A stretch of DNA of 64,000 bases, from contig NC_015064.1 in the NCBI RefSeq assembly GCF_000178975.2, forward strand, positions 1,116,001-1,180,000. The letters run 5' to 3'. Positions 15,178-23,805 of this stretch are shown piece by piece; the stretch's first letter is position 1; the number at the start of each line of letters is the position of its first letter. This DNA comes from Granulicella tundricola MP5ACTX9 (GTDB lineage: Bacteria > Acidobacteriota > Terriglobia > Terriglobales > Acidobacteriaceae). Made by a program: the position numbers and the translations under genes. Below the pieces are notes generated by a model that was not told the DNA's origin, searched no databases, and was given only the letters and a program-made list of their open reading frames with translations.

Positions 15178-17094
15178 TTACTTCTTATCCACATCCACAT
15201 ACTCGGCATCGATCACACCCTCATCATGCTTGGGTGCCTCATCCGCCGTGCCCGTGCTCGCCGCCGCGCCATCCGTCGGAGCCTGGGCAGCCGCAGCCTT
15301 GTACATTGCCTCGGCGAGCTTATGGCTTGCAGCCGTCAGCTTCTCCTTGGACTCGTTCATCTGAGCCGCAGTCGGGCTGCCTTCCAGCACCGTCTTCGAT
15401 TCAGCCAGCGCAGCCTCAACCTCAACCTTGTCCGAAGCCTCAACCTTATCGGCCGAATCCTTCAGCATCTTCTCGACGTTATAGACCAGGGAATCAAGCC
15501 CGTTCCGAGCCTCAACCGAATCCCGCTGCTCCTTGTCCTCAGCCGCGTGCGCCTCGGCATCCTTCGCCATACGCTCGACCTCTTCCTTGCTGAGGCCGCT
15601 CGAGCTGGTGATGGTGATCTTCTGATCCTTACCCGTCGCATTGTCCTTGGCTGTCACATTCAAGATACCGTTCGCATCGATGTCGAACGTCACCTCGATC
15701 TGCGGAACACCGCGCGGTGCCGTCGGAATCCCGCTCAGCTTGAACTTGCCCAGCGTACGATTCTGCGCAGCCATCGGACGCTCGCCCTGCAGCACATGCA
15801 CCTCGACCTCGGTTTGATTATCCGCCGCCGTGGAGAACGTCTCCGTCTTCTTCGTCGGGATGGTCGTGTTGCGAGTGATCATGCCCGTCGCCACGCCGCC
15901 CATCGTCTCGATGGAGAGGGTGAGAGGAGTCACATCAAGGAGGAGAAGATCCTTCACTTCGCCAGCCAGAACGCCAGCCTGAACCGCAGCACCGATCGCC
16001 ACAACCTCATCCGGGTTCACGCCCTTGTTGGGCTCCTTGCCGAACAGGTCCTTCACCAGCTTCTGGATCGCAGGCATACGAGTCTGACCGCCAACCAGCA
16101 CAACCTCATTGATCTTGCTCGCGTCGATCCCGGCATCCTTCAGCGCCTGCTTGCAGGGGCCAACCGACTTCTGCAATAGATCATCCACCAGCGATTCCAG
16201 CTTCGCACGCGTCAGGTTCCGAACCAGGTGCTTCGGTCCAGAGGCATCGGCCGTAATAAACGGCAGGTTGATCTCAGACTCCTGCGCCGTTGAAAGCTCG
16301 ATCTTCGCCTTCTCCGCCGCATCCTTCAGACGCTGCAGCGCCATCTCATTGCCCTTCGCCGTCAGGTCCAGACCGGTGTCGGACTTGAACTCGGTGATGA
16401 GCCAGTCCACAATGCGCTGGTCAAGATTGTCGCCGCCCAGGTGCGTATCGCCGTTGGTCGACTTCACCTCAATCACGCCTTCGCCAACCTCCAGCACCGA
16501 CACGTCGAACGTACCGCCGCCGAAGTCATAGACGATGATCGTCTCGTCCTTCTTCTTGTCCAGCCCGTAAGCCAGCGCAGCCGCAGTCGGTTCGTTGACG
16601 ATGCGCTTCACATCCAGACCGGCAATCTTGCCTGCATCCTTGGTCGCCTGGCGCTGTGCATCGTTGAAGTAAGCCGGAACCGTAATGACAGCCTCGGTCA
16701 CCGTGGTGCCCAGGTAGTCTTCCGCAGCCTTCTTCAGCTTCTGCAGAATCATCGCCGAAACCTCGGGCGGGGTGTACTCCTTGCCCTGCGCCACGATGTT
16801 TACGCCGTCGCCCTTGGCCACAACCTTGTACGGCACCATCTTCATCTCTTCGTTGATCTCGTTCGACCGGCGGCCCATAAAGCGCTTCACGGAGAAGATC
16901 GTATTTTCGGGGTTCGTGATCGCCTGGCGCTTGGCCACGGTGCCCACAAGACGCTCGCCGGACTTCGTAAACGCCACGATCGACGGAGTCGTACGACCGC
17001 CCTCTTCGTTCGCAATCACCTTGGGCTCGCCGCCCTCCATGACTGCAACGCAGCTATTCGTGGTTCCTAGGTCGATTCCAATAATCTTTGCCAT
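15178..17094 (-). CDS. dnaK: Chaperone DnaK (Hsp70)
   Basis: 638 residues, normal for bacterial DnaK. N-terminal ATPase begins [20 protein letters not shown]; signature patches [15 protein letters not shown] and [19 protein letters not shown] are intact. The substrate-binding domain (about 385-505) contains [14 protein letters not shown] and the lid follows, ending with the DnaK C-terminal [10 protein letters not shown] motif. It uses DnaJ (11276-12526) and a GrpE not encoded in this window. A near-consensus sigma70-type promoter lies at 17151-17179. No CIRCE or clear HspR-type HAIR repeat is seen in the upstream region, although HspR is encoded at 22102. Confidence 0.98.
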   Translation of the reverse strand: MAKIIGIDLGTTNSCVAVMEGGEPKVIANEEGGRTTPSIVAFTKSGERLVGTVAKRQAITNPENTIFSVKRFMGRRSNEINEEMKMVPYKVVAKGDGVNIVAQGKEYTPPEVSAMILQKLKKAAEDYLGTTVTEAVITVPAYFNDAQRQATKDAGKIAGLDVKRIVNEPTAAALAYGLDKKKDETIIVYDFGGGTFDVSVLEVGEGVIEVKSTNGDTHLGGDNLDQRIVDWLITEFKSDTGLDLTAKGNEMALQRLKDAAEKAKIELSTAQESEINLPFITADASGPKHLVRNLTRAKLESLVDDLLQKSVGPCKQALKDAGIDASKINEVVLVGGQTRMPAIQKLVKDLFGKEPNKGVNPDEVVAIGAAVQAGVLAGEVKDLLLLDVTPLTLSIETMGGVATGMITRNTTIPTKKTETFSTAADNQTEVEVHVLQGERPMAAQNRTLGKFKLSGIPTAPRGVPQIEVTFDIDANGILNVTAKDNATGKDQKITITSSSGLSKEEVERMAKDAEAHAAEDKEQRDSVEARNGLDSLVYNVEKMLKDSADKVEASDKVEVEAALAESKTVLEGSPTAAQMNESKEKLTAASHKLAEAMYKAAAAQAPTDGAAASTGTADEAPKHDEGVIDAEYVDVDKK

Positions 17095-17150
17095 CTGGTA
17101 TTGCTCCTGAGTATCGGGCGTTCGGCCCGGGATATTCTTACGACTTCTCT

Positions 17151-17179
17151 AGATTACGATGTGAGTGAGTTGTTGTCAA
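17151..17179 (-). promoter_or_regulatory. Sigma70-type promoter of dnaK
   Basis: On the minus strand TTGACA (17174-17179), a 17-bp spacer and TAATCT (17151-17156), about 55 bp upstream of the dnaK ATG. Strong match to the housekeeping consensus. Confidence 0.7.
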
Positions 17180-17433
17180 CTTAGTTTAGCTAAAACTTAG
17201 CCTCTTCCTCGTGCCCCATTTTCTTGTCATTCCGCAGCGCAGCGGAGGAACCTGCATCTCCTCTCCCCGCCTCCACCGCAAATCTGCTGTATCCGTTGTT
17301 ATCCGTACCTATCCGCCTTTTCCCCGTTACGCCTTTCGGCACACCGTTGCCCCAAAGGAGGGATGTAAACTCCCACCCCATCCAGCCGATACTTACTTCG
17401 ATGGCAACAGTCGGGCCCCAGGGAGTATCGGAA

Positions 17434-18252
17434 ATGCGCGTCAGGAATATTGTCGGTTTGTTCGGAATGGCGGTTCTCGCCGGTTTTCTCTCAGGCTGTA
17501 ACGCCCTAACCGCCGTCACCGGCATCCCCACCTCGTTGAAAGCCGCCATCGCCGGTAACTGGGAGGTCAAAACCAACGCAACCCAGGCTGTCACTCTGCC
17601 GGAGATCGCCGGAGCATTCGCCACCACTAACGGTGCGGTCACCGCCACCTTCCACACCCTCGCCGCCAACGCCTGCATGGCCCCCAACACCTTCGTCTCC
17701 GCCACCGGCACCACGGACGCCAACGGCAATCTCAAGCTCACCAGCGCCGCCTTCAACGGCAGCACCCTCTCGCTCACGGGAACCCTCGCAGCTGACGGCA
17801 AGACCCTTACCAACGCCACCTACTCCGTCACTGGCGGAAGCTGCGGCTTCCCGGTCGTCGCCGGAACCGCCGCCGTGGCCGCCACCGCCACCCAGTACGC
17901 CGCCATCACCGGTGCCTACGCCGGAAACTTCACAGATTCGGACGGAGATGTCATTCCCGTCTCCGGCAACTTCACCCAGTCCACCGCACCGGACGCCAAC
18001 GGCGTCTATCACCTCACCGGCAACGCCACCTTCCCCGGCAATCCCTGCCTGACGAGCCCCGCCATCGTCGACTCCACCGTCACCGGCAGCATGCTCTCCA
18101 CCACCTACTCCCAGACCGCCAACGGCATGACCAACACGGTCGTCGCCAACGGCACCTTCAACGCCGACGCCTCCATCCTCACCGTAACCGACTGGACCAT
18201 CTCCGGCGCCTGTGGTTCCGCCCACGGCACCGGCCTCTTCTCCAAGCAGTAG
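17434..18252 (+). CDS. Thr/Asn-rich exported lipoprotein
   Basis: 272 residues from ATG 17434 (MRVRNIVGLFGMAVLAGFLS then GC). The lipobox FLSGC directs lipidation. The mature chain is Thr-, Asn-, Ala- and Gly-rich and contains two similar beta-rich segments: GSLKAAIAGNWEVKT-like at the start and ITGAYAGNFTDSDGDVIPVSG near residue 165; the paired pattern of strand and Cys (CMAPN, SCGF, PCLT, SGACG) suggests disulfide-bonded repeats. The frame is open to 17224, but GGGAG before 17434 and the signal peptide fix this start. A repeat cluster follows the stop. Function unknown; similar lipoproteins are abundant in Acidobacteriaceae (inference). Confidence 0.75.
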   Translation: MRVRNIVGLFGMAVLAGFLSGCNALTAVTGIPTSLKAAIAGNWEVKTNATQAVTLPEIAGAFATTNGAVTATFHTLAANACMAPNTFVSATGTTDANGNLKLTSAAFNGSTLSLTGTLAADGKTLTNATYSVTGGSCGFPVVAGTAAVAATATQYAAITGAYAGNFTDSDGDVIPVSGNFTQSTAPDANGVYHLTGNATFPGNPCLTSPAIVDSTVTGSMLSTTYSQTANGMTNTVVANGTFNADASILTVTDWTISGACGSAHGTGLFSKQ

Positions 18253-18265
18253 CATTTCAACAAAA

Positions 18266-18310
18266 CCGGGTGCCCCACGTCTCGCTTCTGAGACGTGGGT
18301 TTCCACAGCC
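18266..18310 (+). repeat. Hairpin repeat, family A copy 1
   Basis: Starts CCGGGTGCCCCACGTCTCG; arms CACGTCTC and GAGACGTG form a perfect 8-bp stem. Shares the GGGTGCCCCA leader with copies at 18326, 27361 (minus strand), 45164 and 52429. Located 14 bp after a stop codon. Confidence 0.7.
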
Positions 18311-18325
18311 TTAGTCCCGCCACAA

Positions 18326-18402
18326 CGGGTGCCCCATCCTCGGCCGACGGTCCCATCGTCGGACAGGGTGGCGTATCGTTTGCGGTAGCAAACGACCGCC
18401 TT
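18326..18402 (+). repeat. Hairpin repeat, family A copy with tail
   Basis: Begins CGGGTGCCCCATCCTCGG, contains a stem GCCGACG/CGTCGG, then GTATCGTTTGCGGTAGCAAA and GACCGCC. The same leader, a different stem and the same tail recur at 52429-52500. Confidence 0.75.
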
Positions 18403-18451
18403 TTCACTTCATTCAGCCCGCCCATCCCACCAAACGCACCTCCTCCCCAAC

Positions 18452-18490
18452 CGTCATTCTGAGCGAAGCGAAGAACCTCCGTAGCTGCTG
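18452..18490 (+). repeat. Repeat B copy 1
   Basis: CCGTCATTCTGAGCGAAGCG and AAGAACCTCCGTAGCTG. Near-identical block at 52531-52570; a looser copy (GTCATTCCGCAGCGCAGCGG) is at 17226. Confidence 0.75.
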
Positions 18491-18496
18491 TTGTTG

Positions 18497-18672
18497 TTGT
18501 TTGTTCTTGCTGTTGCCTCCGCTCTTGCCGTTGCTGTCGCTCCTGCTTTTGCCGTTGTTGTTGCTCTTACTCTTGCCGTTGCAGTTGCAGTTGCAGTTGC
18601 AGTTGCAGTTGCAGTTGCCGTTGCTGTTGCTGTTGCTGTTGCCGTTGCCGCTGCCGTTGCCGTTGCCGTTCG
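18497..18672 (+). repeat. Hexanucleotide tandem repeat (TTGCNG)n
   Basis: Runs of TTGCAG (six perfect tandem copies near 18578-18615), flanked by TTGCCG, TTGCTG and GTTGTT variants over about 175 bp. The unit also occurs in a few copies after the second B repeat near 52562-52590. Open frames through it encode only simple Leu/Ala/Val or Asn/Gly/Lys repeats and are not genes. Confidence 0.85.
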
Positions 18673-18676
18673 GATT

Positions 18677-18735
18677 AGAGGTGGGCTTTAGCCCACCGTC
18701 AAAGGGCAACAAAACAACTGGGCTTTAGCCCCGGG
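18677..18735 (+). repeat. Paired GGGCTTTAGCCC palindromes
   Basis: TGGGCTTTAGCCCA near 18683 and TGGGCTTTAGCCCC near 18720, separated by about 25 bp. Closes the repeat cluster that fills the 18253-18823 gap; no gene is seen there. Confidence 0.55.
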
Positions 18736-18823
18736 CCCTCCGCCTCCATGCCCCGTAGTCTTCCCAAAAGAAAAATCGTCCAACCCTCCGTAAAGTAAAA
18801 GAAAACAGAGGGCCAAACCCAAC

Positions 18824-19684
18824 ATGCCGCTCCCAAATCTCTCCCGCCGCCGCTTCCTCTCCACCGCCGTAGCCGTGGCAGCCCTCCCACTCAAGTCCGT
18901 AGCAGAAACCACCTGCACCCTCATCCCCGAGCAGGAGCAAGGCCCCTTCTACCTCGCGGACGAGCTCATCCGCTCCCGCATCGCAGAGGACCGCACCGGC
19001 GTCCCCCTTCGCTTGAAGCTCATCCTCATGGACAGCCGCACCTGCACCCCGCTCCGCAACGCCGCCATCGATCTCTGGCACTGCGACGCCATGGGCCTCT
19101 ACTCCGGCTTCACCAAAACCTCCCCTGGCCCACCCCCGGGCGGACCAGGTGGCCCCGGCGGTCCCGGAGGCCCGCCTCCCGGCTTCGGCGATCACCACGG
19201 CCCCCCACCAGACCGTGACGGAGCCGGCCCACCCCAAATGGAACCCTCCGACAAACTAACCTTCCTCCGCGGCATCCAGTTCACCGGAGACGACGGTGCC
19301 GTTTCCTTCGAGACCATCTTCCCCGGCTTCTACGACGGCCGCACCAACCACATCCACTTCAAGGTCCGTCTCGAAGGTCACCGCCAGGGCGACACCTATG
19401 CCGCCGGCCACACCGCCCACATCGGCCAGCTCTTCTTCCCCGAGTTCTGGAACCTCAAGCTCATGACCCGCGCCCCCTACGCCAACCACCACATCCACCG
19501 CACCACAGAAGGCGAGGACAACGTCTTCAACCAACAGCACGGCTCCGCAGCCATCGCCAACCTCATCCAAACCAACCCCCAGCACATCGAGCAAGGCCTC
19601 TACGCCCAACTCCGCATCTCGGTCGACCCCACCGCCACCCCCAAACCCATAGCCGGCGGCGGCCCCCGACCACCCAGAGACTAG
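18824..19684 (+). CDS. Exported intradiol ring-cleavage dioxygenase
   Basis: 286 residues. The N-terminus SRRRFLSTAVAVAALPLKSVA is a Tat-type signal, indicating export of a folded metalloenzyme. The intradiol core follows: EQEQGPFYL, then IDLWHCDAMGLYSGF (first Tyr ligand, about residue 94) and FPGFYDGRTNHIHFKV (second Tyr and two His ligands for non-haem Fe(III), about 163-178). These cleave catechol-type rings between the two hydroxyls. Between the two halves is a Gly/Pro/His-rich insert (about 103-140). Extracellular members of this family are often annotated only as protocatechuate dioxygenase-like; substrate is not predictable here. Confidence 0.85.
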   Translation: MPLPNLSRRRFLSTAVAVAALPLKSVAETTCTLIPEQEQGPFYLADELIRSRIAEDRTGVPLRLKLILMDSRTCTPLRNAAIDLWHCDAMGLYSGFTKTSPGPPPGGPGGPGGPGGPPPGFGDHHGPPPDRDGAGPPQMEPSDKLTFLRGIQFTGDDGAVSFETIFPGFYDGRTNHIHFKVRLEGHRQGDTYAAGHTAHIGQLFFPEFWNLKLMTRAPYANHHIHRTTEGEDNVFNQQHGSAAIANLIQTNPQHIEQGLYAQLRISVDPTATPKPIAGGGPRPPRD

Positions 19685-19765
19685 AACACCCAGAGACTAG
19701 AAAGAGACAGTTCCATCCTGTCTCAAGCCCACCGTAGACCCCTGTCGCCCAACCAGCCACAGGGG

Positions 19766-19814
19766 CAATCAGCCTTGATCGCTTTTATCAATCTTGATCA
19801 ACTCAGGCCGTTCG
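19766..19814 (+). repeat. Dispersed repeat C copy 1
   Basis: 49 bp beginning CAATCAGCCTTGATCGCTTT and ending CCGTTCG. A copy at 28067-28115 on the minus strand matches at 43 of 49 positions. Lies between two exported-protein genes. Confidence 0.7.
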
Positions 19815-19863
19815 CCAGCACAGTCACGAATAAAAGAGGATCAGCACAGATTAGACTCTCCCC

Positions 19864-20943
19864 ATGAGACTCATTGCAGCCCTCAGCCTCCTCCTGGCCG
19901 CCACCGCAGCCCATGCCCAGTTCGACCTTGAAGAGTCCCACACCACCGCCAGCCTCCGCGGCGTGGACGCCCTCGGCGACGGAGTAGCCTGGGCCAGCGG
20001 CACCAACGGCACCATCCTGCGCACCGAAGACGGTGGCTATCTCTGGCAGCCCTGCACCATCCCCACGGGCGCAGAGAAGCTCGACTTCCGTGGCATCCAG
20101 GGCTTCGACGCAAACACCGCCGTCGCCATGGCCAGCGGGCCCGGCACCGCCAGCGCCGTCTACAAGACCACCGACGGATGCCAGACCTGGAAGCGCGTCT
20201 TTACCAACCCTGACGCCAAGGGATTCTTCGACAACATCCACAAGGTCACCTCCAAGCAGATGTACATGATGGGCGACCAGGTCGACGGCCAGTTCACCGT
20301 CTTCTTCAGCCCTGACCGTGGCGACACCTGGAGCATCGCCGATGATCCAGGCCGCGAAGCCGACAAAGGCGACGGAGGCTTCGCCGCCAGCAACTCCGGC
20401 CTCACCGCAGTCGGCTCGACCATCTACTTTGTTACCGGCGGTTCAGCCGTCGCCCACGTCTACAACACCTACGGCAAGTGCGATCCAGGCGCGGCACAAG
20501 GAGCAAGCTGCCCTCTCGCCTGGCAGAAGACCGGCCTGCCCCTCGCCGCCGGTAACTCCGCCTCCGGTGCCTTCTCCATCGCGGGCAGAACGACAGCGGG
20601 CATGTCCGGTAAGCTCTCCGCCGTCCTCGTCGCCGTAGGCGGCGACTACCAGAAGCCCGACGCCACCGCAGGCACCGCAGCCTGGTCCAAAGACGGTGGC
20701 AAGACATGGACCGCCGCCACGACCATGCCCCACGGCTACCGCTCCGCCGTCGTCTTCGATAGCGCCACCCAGTCCTGGCTCACCGCAGGCCCCAACGGCA
20801 CAGACATCTCCTTCGATGACGGCAAGACCTGGAAGCCCGTCGCCGGCCCCACCGCCGACTCCTGGAACGCCCTCTCGCTACCCTTCGCCGTAGGCCCCAA
20901 GGGTCGAATCGGGAAACTGCGCGCCGGCGTCCTCAAACCCTGA
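19864..20943 (+). CDS. Exported beta-propeller protein (YCF48/BNR-like)
   Basis: 359 residues with a cleavable signal peptide (MRLIAALSLLLAATAAHAQ). Repeated motifs of the form T(D)GG.TW occur: ILRTEDGGYLWQP, YKTTDGCQTWKRV, FFSPDRGDTWSIA, AWSKDGGKTWTAA, ISFDDGKTWKPV, at spacing of 45-60 residues. These are Asp-box/BNR-type turns in propeller folds such as YCF48-like and sialidase-like proteins. No catalytic signature is visible, so a binding or photosystem-assembly-like scaffold role is the general family expectation only. The start is the only ATG with a signal peptide. Confidence 0.8.
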   Translation: MRLIAALSLLLAATAAHAQFDLEESHTTASLRGVDALGDGVAWASGTNGTILRTEDGGYLWQPCTIPTGAEKLDFRGIQGFDANTAVAMASGPGTASAVYKTTDGCQTWKRVFTNPDAKGFFDNIHKVTSKQMYMMGDQVDGQFTVFFSPDRGDTWSIADDPGREADKGDGGFAASNSGLTAVGSTIYFVTGGSAVAHVYNTYGKCDPGAAQGASCPLAWQKTGLPLAAGNSASGAFSIAGRTTAGMSGKLSAVLVAVGGDYQKPDATAGTAAWSKDGGKTWTAATTMPHGYRSAVVFDSATQSWLTAGPNGTDISFDDGKTWKPVAGPTADSWNALSLPFAVGPKGRIGKLRAGVLKP

Positions 20944-20945
20944 TT

Positions 20946-20999
20946 TTTTTGTGGTCGATTTGTGGTCAATTTGTGGTGAGTGTGTGGTGATTTGTGGTG
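20946..20999 (+). repeat. Tandem GTGGT-containing 11-mer repeats
   Basis: Five units of the type TTTGTGGTCGA, TTTGTGGTCAA, TTTGTGGTGAG, then two shorter variants, directly after the stop at 20943. Fills the gap before the convergent SDR gene. Confidence 0.7.
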
Positions 21000-21009
21000 C
21001 ATAAAATCA

Positions 21010-22026
21010 TCAACTCGGGGAGGGATCTGCGGCGCTGATTTCGTCGTCAGATTCGTTGTGATGGACATGCAAAACAGCCGGTTCTGGAGCAGCCTTGACC
21101 GCTGCCGGCAGCACATATTCGTTCACTAGAGAGTTCACAAACTGCGTCGTCTCCGGCATCAATCCCGCCGTCCTAGCCATCAGCCAGGCCTGCGGGCTGA
21201 TCGTGATCTCCGCCCGTCCAGCGTTCACCGCGCTGAAGATCCGGTTCGCCGCATACTCGGAAGTTACTGAAAGCAGGGGAGTTGTAGCCGCAGTCTGAAA
21301 CCACTGCTTTTCCTTCTCCACGTCCCCGACGAACTGCGCATGCACCTCGCCCCCCGTCCGCATCAACCCCGGACACACCGTCGTCACCCGCACACCCTTG
21401 CTCCGAACCTCCGCATGAAGCCCTTGCGAGAAACCCGTCAAAGCAAACTTGGCAGCCGAATAAGGCAGCATATGCGGCACCGCCAGCTTGCCCCCAATCG
21501 AAGAAATGTTCACAATACTCCCCGACTTTCTTGCCAACATATGCGGCAACACAGCCTGGCATAAGTACAACGCAGCAAAGAAGTTAGTAGCCATAGCCCG
21601 CTCATAGGCCTCGATGGTCTGATCCTCCACCGCCCCCACCTCAATAATTCCAGCATTATTCACCAGCACATCCACCCGCCCAAACGTCCGGATTGCCGAG
21701 TCAATCAGCGCCCCACACTGATTAGAATCAGTAAGATCGCACGCAATCAGTAGAATATCGTCCTCATCCGTCACATCCCTGGAACGCAAAATCTGATCCC
21801 GAGCAAGCTCCAGATCATCCTCGGAACGAGCCGCCAAAACCAGCTTAAGTCCTGCCTTTCCAAGACGATGCGCGATCGCCAGCCCCAGACCCCGCGATCC
21901 ACCAGTAATAATCGCCACCTGCCCCCAGCGCAAACGGTTTTCGGAAGGAATAAGCGCATAGGCCGCCGCAGCGGCGAGCGAGGTCGCGATGATCTGCGTA
22001 GCGTAAAAGGCAGTCGATTTCTTCAT
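21010..22026 (-). CDS. Short-chain dehydrogenase/reductase with N-terminal anchor
   Basis: 338 residues from ATG 22026 (MKKSTAFYATQIIATSLAAA). An N-terminal hydrophobic segment (about 8-25) precedes the Rossmann domain: TGGSRGLG (NAD(P) binding, about 43-50), NNAG (about 120), catalytic Ser-Tyr-Lys with YSAAK. The C-terminal extension is about 60 residues longer than classical SDRs. An upstream GTG start at 22047 is possible but has no ribosome binding site. Substrate not predictable. Divergent from hspR with 75 bp between. Confidence 0.82.
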   Translation of the reverse strand: MKKSTAFYATQIIATSLAAAAAYALIPSENRLRWGQVAIITGGSRGLGLAIAHRLGKAGLKLVLAARSEDDLELARDQILRSRDVTDEDDILLIACDLTDSNQCGALIDSAIRTFGRVDVLVNNAGIIEVGAVEDQTIEAYERAMATNFFAALYLCQAVLPHMLARKSGSIVNISSIGGKLAVPHMLPYSAAKFALTGFSQGLHAEVRSKGVRVTTVCPGLMRTGGEVHAQFVGDVEKEKQWFQTAATTPLLSVTSEYAANRIFSAVNAGRAEITISPQAWLMARTAGLMPETTQFVNSLVNEYVLPAAVKAAPEPAVLHVHHNESDDEISAADPSPS

Positions 22027-22101
22027 ATTCAGTGAGATGCGCCCCACACCTTACCCGGTGACCGAATCCCGCGCGGTGAAGTAAGCTCTCTTCATACGGA
22101 T

Positions 22102-22524
22102 ATGGCGACCAAGCGTAAATCACGGGGCGGGTACATGATCTCGGTGGTGGCCGAGATGTATGAGATTCACCCGCAGACCCTGCGCATGTACGAGCGCGAA
22201 GGTCTCCTCAGGCCCAGCCGATCTGAAGGAAACACAAGGCTTTACACCGACGAAGACCTCGAACGCCTGGAGTTCATCCTCAATCTCGCCCGCGATTTAG
22301 GCGTGAATATCGCCGGAATCGCCATCGTCCTGCAGATGCGGGAGCGTATGGAAGAGATGAACCGGCAGATGCAGGGCTTCGTCGATTACGTGCGTGAAGA
22401 GATGCTGACCAGAATCAACCAGCAGCAGAATCCGGGAGCCGGCCTGGTTCCATTGCGACGGGCGGGGCTGGTCCCAATCAAGGGCACCGTCAAAGATGTT
22501 CTGAAGGCACCCAAAAAGAAGTAG
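22102..22524 (+). CDS. hspR: MerR-family heat-shock repressor HspR
   Basis: 140 residues. MerR HTH: YMISVVAEMYEIHPQTLRMYEREGL, then RLYTDEDLERLEFI, with the spacing and residues of HspR, the repressor of dnaK operons in actinobacteria and relatives. A helical segment follows (about 75-100), and a basic tail with PLRRAGLVPIK ends in KKK. Classical HspR is the last gene of a dnaK operon and acts with DnaK as co-repressor. Here it is about 5 kb from dnaK and on the other strand. The usual HAIR inverted repeat was looked for at dnaK and is not evident. Confidence 0.85.
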   Translation: MATKRKSRGGYMISVVAEMYEIHPQTLRMYEREGLLRPSRSEGNTRLYTDEDLERLEFILNLARDLGVNIAGIAIVLQMRERMEEMNRQMQGFVDYVREEMLTRINQQQNPGAGLVPLRRAGLVPIKGTVKDVLKAPKKK

Positions 22525-22563
22525 GGCTGCGTTCGGTAGACTCATCTTGAGGGTTTGTCTGCG

Positions 22564-23751
22564 ATGGGTTGGTTGTTGCGCGTGCTGTTCTATGTGGCGT
22601 TGGCTGGGTCAGTCACGTCTTCCATCTACTGTCTGATGGTCGTGGCTGCGGCCGTCCGTTTCGGTCTGCGTAAGCGGCGCGATGAGCGTGCGTCCGAGGA
22701 CTTCCTGCCTCCGTTGAGTGTGTTGAAGCCGCTGCACGGAACTGAGCCGGGCATGGAACGCAACCTGGAAACGTTCTTCGAGCAGGACTACCCCAGCTTC
22801 GAGCTCCTATTCTGTGCTCGTCATGCGACAGATCAAGGATTGATACTCGCGGAGCGGGTGGGACAGCGCTATCCGCAGGTGAACGCGAAGTACGTGACCT
22901 GTGGTGAGCCCATGCCGAAGTTTCATAACGCCAAGGTCTTTTCATTGGAAAAGCTGGATTCGGTCGCAGCGCATGAGCTCTACATTACGAGCGATGCCGA
23001 CGTTCGCGTTGCTCCGAACTACCTCCGGCGCATGGTGCAGAACCTCAAAGACCCCAAGCTTGGCATTGCCTCCTGCGTATACCTGGGGACAGCTTATGGC
23101 GGGGAGGGATCGAGCTTTGCGGCCAAGCTGGATGCTGTGGGCAAGAGCGTGGAGATGACCTCCGGCGTGCTGGTGGCGGACATGCTTGAAGGCACGAAGT
23201 TCGCTCTTGGGGCGACGATGGCTGTGCCGAAGAAGAGCTTTCAGGCGGTGGGCGGATTTGCAGAGTTAGGGCAGTTTTATGCGGATGACTTCGAGTTGGG
23301 GAACCGCCTGGCCAAGCAGGGGCAGGGCGTCAAGATGGCGACCCACATCATCAAGCTGATGGTGCAGGACACACCGTTCTGGCTTTCGTTTCGGAACCAA
23401 CTGCGCTGGATGCAAAGCACGCGCCGCTCGCGGCCTTGGGGGCACCTGGGGAGCGGGCTGACTTTTGCGATGCCGTTTGGGCTGCTCGGACTGGTGTGGG
23501 GGCTGGCATCCGGGCATGCGTTGGCCGGCGTGCTTTGGCTGCTTGGCCTGGTGGTCAACCGCTGGCTGCAGGCCGGGACGATCCTTGGCGTGATGGGCGA
23601 TCCGGACTGGCTGCGCAACGTGGCCATCTATCCGCTGCGAGATATGCTTGGCAGCATGCTTTGGCTCGGCAGCTATGGTGGCGAAAAGTTCTACTATCGC
23701 GGGAAGATCTATACGCTCAAGCCGGGTGGACGCGTTGAGGCGCCGGAGTAG
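22564..23751 (+). CDS. hpnI: Ceramide-glucosyltransferase-like HpnI
   Basis: 395 residues from ATG 22564. GT21-type glycosyltransferase: N-terminal membrane span (about 4-25), then LSVLKPLHGTEPGMERNLETFFEQDYP, the D..D motif YITSDADVRV and FYADDFELGNRLA (catalytic region), QLRWMQSTRRSRPWG (Q/RxxRW motif), and two C-terminal spans. HpnI adds N-acetylglucosamine to bacteriohopanetetrol in hopanoid side-chain synthesis. The TTG at 22555 could be the start, but AGGGT lies at a good distance before 22564. No other hpn gene is adjacent in this window. Substrate is inferred from family similarity. Confidence 0.8.
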   Translation: MGWLLRVLFYVALAGSVTSSIYCLMVVAAAVRFGLRKRRDERASEDFLPPLSVLKPLHGTEPGMERNLETFFEQDYPSFELLFCARHATDQGLILAERVGQRYPQVNAKYVTCGEPMPKFHNAKVFSLEKLDSVAAHELYITSDADVRVAPNYLRRMVQNLKDPKLGIASCVYLGTAYGGEGSSFAAKLDAVGKSVEMTSGVLVADMLEGTKFALGATMAVPKKSFQAVGGFAELGQFYADDFELGNRLAKQGQGVKMATHIIKLMVQDTPFWLSFRNQLRWMQSTRRSRPWGHLGSGLTFAMPFGLLGLVWGLASGHALAGVLWLLGLVVNRWLQAGTILGVMGDPDWLRNVAIYPLRDMLGSMLWLGSYGGEKFYYRGKIYTLKPGGRVEAPE

Positions 23752-23805
23752 CACTTCGTGCTGTCCTGGGCTTCGCACGGCGCTCCCGCTGGTCGCGAAA
23801 TAGAT

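Noticed and set aside
15019..16179. Long plus-strand frame (386 codons) over dnaK
   Set aside because: It is the complement of the dnaK coding sequence; amino-acid composition is Arg/Leu/His-rich shadow type.
17224..17433. Long N-terminal extension of the lipoprotein at 17434
   Set aside because: It would precede the signal peptide; it covers a B-like repeat and lacks a ribosome binding site.
18497..18672. CRISPR array
   Set aside because: Units are 6 bp with no spacers; no array of 20-40 bp repeats with unique spacers was found anywhere in the window, and no cas gene is present.
18491..18728. Leu/Ala/Val-repeat and Asn/Gly/Lys-repeat frames in the hexamer tract
   Set aside because: Simple translation of the TTGCNG tandem repeat; no start context and no complexity.
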